Source of the DNA: JAEUJM01 sp964635055
GTDB lineage: Bacteria; Actinomycetota; Acidimicrobiia; Acidimicrobiales; DATDAH01
Length of the DNA: 64,000 nt
Assembly (NCBI GenBank): GCA_964635055.1
Contig: CAZWMT010000003.1
Location: forward strand, 124,001 to 188,000
Reading direction: 5' to 3'
This document shows, in pieces, positions 59,757 to 64,000 of the stretch (positions are counted from its first letter, which is position 1; each line of letters opens with the position of its first letter). Position numbers and translations under genes: made by a program. The notes below the pieces were generated by a model. The model had not been told where the DNA came from. It did no database searches and saw only the letters and a program-made list of their open reading frames with translations.

Positions 59757-61457
59757 TTGAACGACCTTGTCCCGCCACCCGATGCCTTCGATCGACCACG
59801 TCGTGCGCCACGCGTGATCCGCACGATCCGGCTGCGGCCGTGGCAGAAGGTGGCCCTCGAGAAGTTCGTGGCGGCGGAGTCGGCGGACTTCCTCACCGTG
59901 GCCACCCCCGGCGCGGGCAAGACCACCTTCGCCCTCACCGCCGCACGACAGGTGCTGGCCGACCACCGCGGTCGCCGGCTGATCGTCGTGGCGCCCACCG
60001 CCCACCTGAAGGTGCAGTGGGCCCGGGCCGCCGCGCAGTTCGGGCTGCACCTCGACCCCATGTGGTCGGCGGCGTCGGGTGCCCTGCCGGGCGACATGCA
60101 CGGCATCATCACCACCTACCAGCAGGTCGCCTCGAGCACACAGGTGCTGCGCAACGTCGCCCCCGAGGCGTTCGTGATCTTCGACGAGATCCACCACGCC
60201 GGCGACGACCGGGCCTGGGGCGACTCGATCCGCCAGGCCTTCGAGCCCGCCCCGCGGCGCCTGGCCATCTCGGGTACCCCCTTTCGCAGCGACACCCGGG
60301 CCATCCCGTTCGTGCGGTACGTGATCGACGAGGCCACCCCCGACTTCGAGTACGGCTACAGCGATGCCCTGGCCGACCGCCGGGTCGTGCGACCCGTCTA
60401 CTTCCCCCGCACCAGCGGGCAGATGGAGTGGTCGGCGCCCGACGGCTCGATCCACGAGGCCAGCTTCGACGACGACCTCGACCAGGTCCGGTCCAGCCAG
60501 CGCCTGCGCACCGCGCTCTCCCTCGAAGGCGAGTGGCTGCCCACCGTGCTGCGCCAGGCCATCGCCCAGCTCGACACCCTCCGGGAGGCGCAGGCCGACG
60601 CCGGCGGCCTGATCATCGCCACCGACCAGGAGCACGCCCGCGGCATCGTCGAACTGCTGCGCAACCGCTTCCACCGGGCCGCCACCCTCGTCACCTCCGA
60701 CGACCCCGACTCGTCCGACCGCATCGCCCGGTTCGCCACGTCGAACGACCCGTGGCTGGTCGCCGTGCGCATGGTGTCCGAAGGGGTGGACATCCCCCGC
60801 CTGCGGGTGGGCGTCTACGCCACCACCACCACGACCGAGCTGTTCTTCCGCCAGGCCGTGGGCCGCTTCGTGCGCTGGACCCCCGGGGTGCGCGACCAGA
60901 AGGCCTACCTGTTCATCCCCGACGACCCGCGCCTGCGGGCCCGTGCCTTCCAGATCGCCGACCAGCGCCGCCACAGCCTGCGCAAGCGGTCGCAGGAGCG
61001 GTTCGAGCGCGACCCGTCGGCCCTCGACACGGGGAACGAGGAGCAGATGTCGCTGTTCGCGGCGCTCTCGGCGGTGGCCACCGAGCAGGAGACCCACGCC
61101 CCGTTCGAGAGCGCGGACGACGTGGACGACGACCACGACCTCGACCTGGACGACGATCCCAGCCTGGTGCTCGACCTGGCCCCGCCGCCCCCGCTCGCCA
61201 ACGAGACCGGTGATCGACGCTTCGTCGACCAGGCCCGCAACGCCCTCGGTGACGAGCGGACCCGCAGCGAGGAGAAGAAGCGCCTGCGGGAGAAGAACGC
61301 CGAGCTGGTCGCGCTGCTGGTGAAGCGCAGCGGCCAGACCCACGCCCAGGTGAACGCCGAGCTCAACCGCATGTCCGGGGTCGGGCGCATCTCCGAGGCC
61401 ACGGTCGGCCAGCTCCAGCGGCGTCTCGACGTGGCCGTGAAGCTGGCCAAGGCCTGA
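59757..61457 (+). CDS. DEAD/DEAH-box (SF2) helicase
   Basis: 566 residues from TTG 59757; a GTG at 59721 (578 residues) or 59815 may be the true start. RPWQKVALEKFVAAESADFLTVATPGAGKTTFAL (Walker A at 51-56), VIFDEIHH (DEIH box at 143-146), AISGTPFRSDT, and the C-terminal VRMVSEGVDIPRLRVGVYAT and FFRQAVGRFVR motifs are complete for a SF2 helicase of the restriction-type/RAD25-like group. An acidic linker and a Lys/Glu-rich C-terminal coiled region follow. Lies 47 bp behind recD, so it may share the operon. Confidence 0.87.
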   Translation: MNDLVPPPDAFDRPRRAPRVIRTIRLRPWQKVALEKFVAAESADFLTVATPGAGKTTFALTAARQVLADHRGRRLIVVAPTAHLKVQWARAAAQFGLHLDPMWSAASGALPGDMHGIITTYQQVASSTQVLRNVAPEAFVIFDEIHHAGDDRAWGDSIRQAFEPAPRRLAISGTPFRSDTRAIPFVRYVIDEATPDFEYGYSDALADRRVVRPVYFPRTSGQMEWSAPDGSIHEASFDDDLDQVRSSQRLRTALSLEGEWLPTVLRQAIAQLDTLREAQADAGGLIIATDQEHARGIVELLRNRFHRAATLVTSDDPDSSDRIARFATSNDPWLVAVRMVSEGVDIPRLRVGVYATTTTTELFFRQAVGRFVRWTPGVRDQKAYLFIPDDPRLRARAFQIADQRRHSLRKRSQERFERDPSALDTGNEEQMSLFAALSAVATEQETHAPFESADDVDDDHDLDLDDDPSLVLDLAPPPPLANETGDRRFVDQARNALGDERTRSEEKKRLREKNAELVALLVKRSGQTHAQVNAELNRMSGVGRISEATVGQLQRRLDVAVKLAKA

Positions 61458-61461
61458 CCGG

Positions 61462-61467
61462 TAGCGT
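61462..61467 (+). promoter_or_regulatory. -10 box (TAGCGT), 7 nt before the PhyH start
   Basis: TANNNT seven bases ahead of the ATG at 61475; it decides this ATG over the GTG at 61466. Confidence 0.6.
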
Positions 61468-61474
61468 GGCCGTC

Positions 61475-62308
61475 ATGGGCCGGGCGCACGAGCTGCACCC
61501 CTGGAACACCGAGTTCGAGTGGGCGCTTCCTGACCGGGCACCGACGACGATCACCGCCGAACAGCGCGACCGGTTCGACCGCGACGGGTTCTTCGTGCTG
61601 CGCGGCGCGGTCGATCGGGACACGATCGCCGCCATCGAGCCCGCGTGCGCGGAGGGGGTGGCCCTGGTCGCCGGCCTGCTCGAGCAGGCCGGCGGTCGCT
61701 TCTCGGTCGCCGGCCTCGACACCCAGGTCGTCGCCCCCCACCTCGTCCTGAGATCCGACGTGCTGCGCCGCTTCTGCCGTCTCCCGCTCTTCGCCGGCAC
61801 CTGCCGCGACCTCATGGGCGACGACGTACGCCTCTACTGGGAACAGGCCGTCTACAAGGTGCCTCACGGCGCCGAGCCGGTGCTCTGGCACCAGGACAAC
61901 GGGTACACGTTCATCGAGCCCCAGGCCTACCTGACGTTCTGGGTGTCGCTCACCGATGCCACCCTCGAGAACGGCTGCATCTCGGTCATGGCCGGCGCCC
62001 ATCGCGACGGCACCCTGGCCCACGCCGAGACACCGATCGGCTTCGAGTGCTGGGGCGATCACGCCACGGCGGTCGACGTGCCCACCGCCGCGGGGGACGT
62101 CGTGGTGTTCTCGTCGCTCAGCCCCCACGCCACCCGGGTGAACACCACCGGCGAGGTGCGCAAGGCCTACATCCTCCAGTACTGCCACGCCGACGCCGTG
62201 GGGTACGTGGGCGACGGGTCGGGGGGACCCGGTGCCCCGAAGCCCCAGGACGATCCCGAGCGCCAGTTCCCGGTCGTGCGCGGCGGCGCCCTCGTTCCCG
62301 CGGACTGA
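61475..62308 (+). CDS. PhyH-family Fe(II)/2-oxoglutarate dioxygenase
   Basis: 277 residues. H139-x-D141 (LWHQDNGY) and His218 (LSPHATRVNTT) form the iron site, with Arg229 (TTGEVRKAY) placed for 2-oxoglutarate. FFVLRGAVDRDTI and SLTDATLENGCISVMAGAHRDG are typical PhyH. Unlike the 28125 protein it is not in an obvious operon with a ligase. Leaderless start. Substrate unknown. Confidence 0.88.
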   Translation: MGRAHELHPWNTEFEWALPDRAPTTITAEQRDRFDRDGFFVLRGAVDRDTIAAIEPACAEGVALVAGLLEQAGGRFSVAGLDTQVVAPHLVLRSDVLRRFCRLPLFAGTCRDLMGDDVRLYWEQAVYKVPHGAEPVLWHQDNGYTFIEPQAYLTFWVSLTDATLENGCISVMAGAHRDGTLAHAETPIGFECWGDHATAVDVPTAAGDVVVFSSLSPHATRVNTTGEVRKAYILQYCHADAVGYVGDGSGGPGAPKPQDDPERQFPVVRGGALVPAD

Positions 62309-62326
62309 CCCCACCGGCGGCGCCGG

Positions 62327-62332
62327 TACGGT
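62327..62332 (+). promoter_or_regulatory. -10 box (TACGGT), 7 nt before the second DDN-family start
   Basis: TANNNT seven bases ahead of the ATG at 62340, again the leaderless layout. Confidence 0.6.
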
Positions 62333-62339
62333 GCAGCGC

Positions 62340-62783
62340 ATGACACTCGAGGGTGAGTACGAGCCGAGCTCGTGGGACTGGGTCCGCGAGCAGGTGGAGG
62401 AGTACGAGGCGTCGGGGGGCGAGCGGGCCAACACGTTCGCCGACACCGGCCTGCCGATCATCGTGATGTGGAACCTCGGCCACCGGTCCGGCAAGGTGCG
62501 CAAGACACCGCTGATGCGCGTCGAGCACGACGGTGAGTACGCGCTCGTCGGCTCTCAGGGCGGCGCCCCCACCGACCCGTTCTGGGTCGCGAACCTGCGA
62601 GCCGACCCGACCGCGGTGAAGATCCAGGACGGCCCCGAGCCGTTCGACGTGGTGGTCCGCCAGGTCGAGGGCGACGAGCGGGCCGTGTGGTGGGACCGTT
62701 GCGTGGCCGCCTACCCGGACTACGCGGTGTACCAAGAGGCCACCGACCGGGTGATCCCGGTCTTCGTCGCCCGCCGGGCCTGA
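62340..62783 (+). CDS. DDN-type F420-dependent nitroreductase family protein (second copy)
   Basis: 147 residues. IIVMWNLGHRSGKVRKTPLMRVEHDGEYALVGSQGG and DPFWVANLRADPTAVKIQDG follow the DDN motif order (GRxSGxxR, then WxxNL). The N-terminal EPSSWDWVREQVEEYEASGG helix is characteristic of the subgroup with C-terminal ITVYQEATDRVIPVFV. Expected to bind F420H2 and reduce quinones or other acceptors. Convergent with the HNH gene. Confidence 0.9.
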   Translation: MTLEGEYEPSSWDWVREQVEEYEASGGERANTFADTGLPIIVMWNLGHRSGKVRKTPLMRVEHDGEYALVGSQGGAPTDPFWVANLRADPTAVKIQDGPEPFDVVVRQVEGDERAVWWDRCVAAYPDYAVYQEATDRVIPVFVARRA

Positions 62784-62787
62784 CCCG

Positions 62788-62803
62788 GGGCCACCCGTGG
62801 CCC
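62788..62803. terminator. Hairpin between the DDN and HNH genes
   Basis: GGGCCAC-CC-GTGGCCC inverted repeat in the 21-bp gap between convergent stop codons. With four loop bases it has a 6-bp stem; no T-tract. Confidence 0.5.
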
Positions 62804-62804
62804 A

Positions 62805-64000
62805 CTAACAGCGGGCGGGTTCTCGGTCGGGGAGGTGCTGGGTGGGGTGTTGCTCGAACGTGCAGCGTCCGGGACTTCGGCCCCTCGGAGGCTGACGGGT
62901 GAACACCCGGCCGTCGGGGGCGGTGACCGTGACGACGCCGGTGGCGGCGTCACGGGCGAGGGCCCAGCCGTGATGCACCAGGGTGTGGTGGCGGCGGCAT
63001 AGAAGGACCCCGTTGACGAGGTCGGTGAGCCCACCGTCCTCCCAGGGCTTGATGTGGTGGGCGTCGCAGAACTTGGCGGGGCGATCGCACCCGGGGAACA
63101 CGCAGCCCCGATCGCGGTAGATCAGCGCCCGCCGCTGGACACGGGTGAACAGGCGCCGGCGTCGACCCATGTCGAGGAGCTCGCCGGTGCGAGGATCGCG
63201 GGTGACCCGCCGCACCCACCCGGTGCACAGCATCACCGCGGCGAACGCCAGCGTGGCCTTCTGCCCGGTGGTGAACTCACACCACGGGTCGGGGCCGGCA
63301 TGGACGTGATCATGGTCGTCGTCTCCCCCTCGGAAGGGGGCGAGGAGCTCTGCGAGGGGGTTCCGGGTGTCGAGGTCGAGCTGGTCGTCGGGGTTGGCCA
63401 GCAGCTCGGCGGCCGTGTTGGCATCGAGGTTCAGGTCGATGCCGCCGGCCGGGTCGGCGTCGCCGTCCAACTTCCCGGCCACGTAGAGCCGCAAGATGTC
63501 GAACAGCGAGTCGTAGTCGCGTTGGGCTTTGGTGCGGGGGCCCTCGGGGCAGTCCCACGGGTCGGGAGAGTCGTGCAGGTCGAGTGCGGCGCGCAGGACC
63601 GCGGCGTCGTCGGACGGGCCCCACACCTCGGTGGACGACATCCCCCCAAACGTGTTGCGGCTCCGCAACATGCGCTTGGACACATCGGCAGGTCCGCGCT
63701 CGTCGACCAGGTTCACCCACTCGTTCAAGAACCCGTGGAACTCGCCCAGGGACGGCAGCTGGCGGGCCGCCTCGAGGATCGCGTCCAGCGAGATCGCGAA
63801 CACGTCCCCACGGTTCCTCTCGGCCCATGCCATCTTCCGCAGGTGGGGCGCGGCGATCTCGCCGCCGTCCGCCGCAGCGGCGATCGACGGATGCCGCCGG
63901 TACAGCGACGCCACCTTCACCAGACCCTTCGCCTCGACGTCGGTGATCGGGAACCGGTGCACCAGCCACGACACCGCCGTGACCGCCCCGTCGAGGGCCC
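62805..64000 (-). CDS. DUF222/13E12-type HNH endonuclease (5' end cut by window edge)
   Basis: At least 398 codons, open beyond the right edge (A-L-D-G-A-V-T-A-V-S-W precede the GTG at 63974, which therefore looks internal). The DUF222-type helical part (LRKMAWAERNRGDVFAISLDAILEAAR) is followed by a C-terminal HNH domain: RALIYRDRGCVFPGCDRPAKFCDAHHIKPWEDGGLTDLVNGVLLCRRHHTLVHH. Cys ligands and the HH-x14-N-x8-H core are intact. 13E12-like genes are multicopy in actinobacteria and behave like dispersed mobile ORFs; the true role is unknown. Confidence 0.9.
   Translation of the reverse strand, partial: ALDGAVTAVSWLVHRFPITDVEAKGLVKVASLYRRHPSIAAAADGGEIAAPHLRKMAWAERNRGDVFAISLDAILEAARQLPSLGEFHGFLNEWVNLVDERGPADVSKRMLRSRNTFGGMSSTEVWGPSDDAAVLRAALDLHDSPDPWDCPEGPRTKAQRDYDSLFDILRLYVAGKLDGDADPAGGIDLNLDANTAAELLANPDDQLDLDTRNPLAELLAPFRGGDDDHDHVHAGPDPWCEFTTGQKATLAFAAVMLCTGWVRRVTRDPRTGELLDMGRRRRLFTRVQRRALIYRDRGCVFPGCDRPAKFCDAHHIKPWEDGGLTDLVNGVLLCRRHHTLVHHGWALARDAATGVVTVTAPDGRVFTRQPPRGRSPGRCTFEQHPTQHLPDREPARC

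Overview
The window is high-GC (roughly 70% by eye), densely coded actinobacterial chromosome. Family content points to Actinomycetota: mycothiol/DinB-type TIGR03086 proteins, two F420-type DDN nitroreductase homologues, an actinobacterial-type coproheme decarboxylase, MpaB/DUF2236, a 13E12-type DUF222-HNH protein, and many GTG/TTG starts. The mixture of leaderless genes, LivFGHM with odd extensions and many TetR/SDR/amidohydrolase genes would fit an Acidimicrobiia-like lineage, but that placement is inference. I found no rRNA, tRNA, CRISPR array, prophage or intact insertion sequence.

Layout. 1-4148 (minus): branched-chain-type ABC transporter livH-livM-livG-livF, running off the left edge; livH carries a secreted-type N-terminal extension. 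4267-9244: ChdC/HemQ, an SRPBCC protein, a large secreted M23 peptidase-NHL propeller protein and an SDR. 9470-11811: epimerase and divergent TetR with clear operators, then a DDN-type protein. 11898-17509: a second TetR divergent from a five-gene catabolic operon (acetoacetate decarboxylase-like, two amidohydrolases, SDR, SRPBCC). 17657-24657: lipoprotein hydrolase, FrnE-type DsbA protein, zinc alcohol dehydrogenase, DinB, SCO6745-like, phosphotransferase and GNAT genes. 24750-29942: a large STAND ATPase and an ATP-grasp/PhyH/small-protein mini-operon. 30002-36024: crotonase, two haloalkane-dehalogenase homologues, a lipoprotein and a ClC chloride channel/transporter. 36081-45739: acyl-CoA dehydrogenase, GH127, MpaB, D-aminoacylase-like amidohydrolase, and a cyclic-nucleotide-binding protein coupled to a membrane Fe-S/ferredoxin/FAD fusion oxidoreductase. 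45751-51082: an XRE/nucleotidyltransferase pair with a 22-bp operator, SRPBCC, GNAT, DinB, cupin and TPR-LuxR genes. 51153-62783: recC-recB-recD, a DEAH helicase, a PhyH protein and a second DDN protein. The right edge cuts a DUF222-HNH gene.

The most interesting signals are: (i) a 50-bp palindrome, perfect in an intergenic spot and present again inside recD, where it reads through in frame as 17 codons; (ii) a recurrent TANNNT box 6-7 nt before the start codon of at least twelve genes, implying leaderless transcription; (iii) a dehalogenase island with a neighbouring ClC protein; (iv) the three-part membrane Fe-S/ferredoxin/FAD oxidoreductase coupled to a cNMP-binding protein; and (v) three intergenic regions with well-formed operators. 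All functions below come from motif reading, not database searches.
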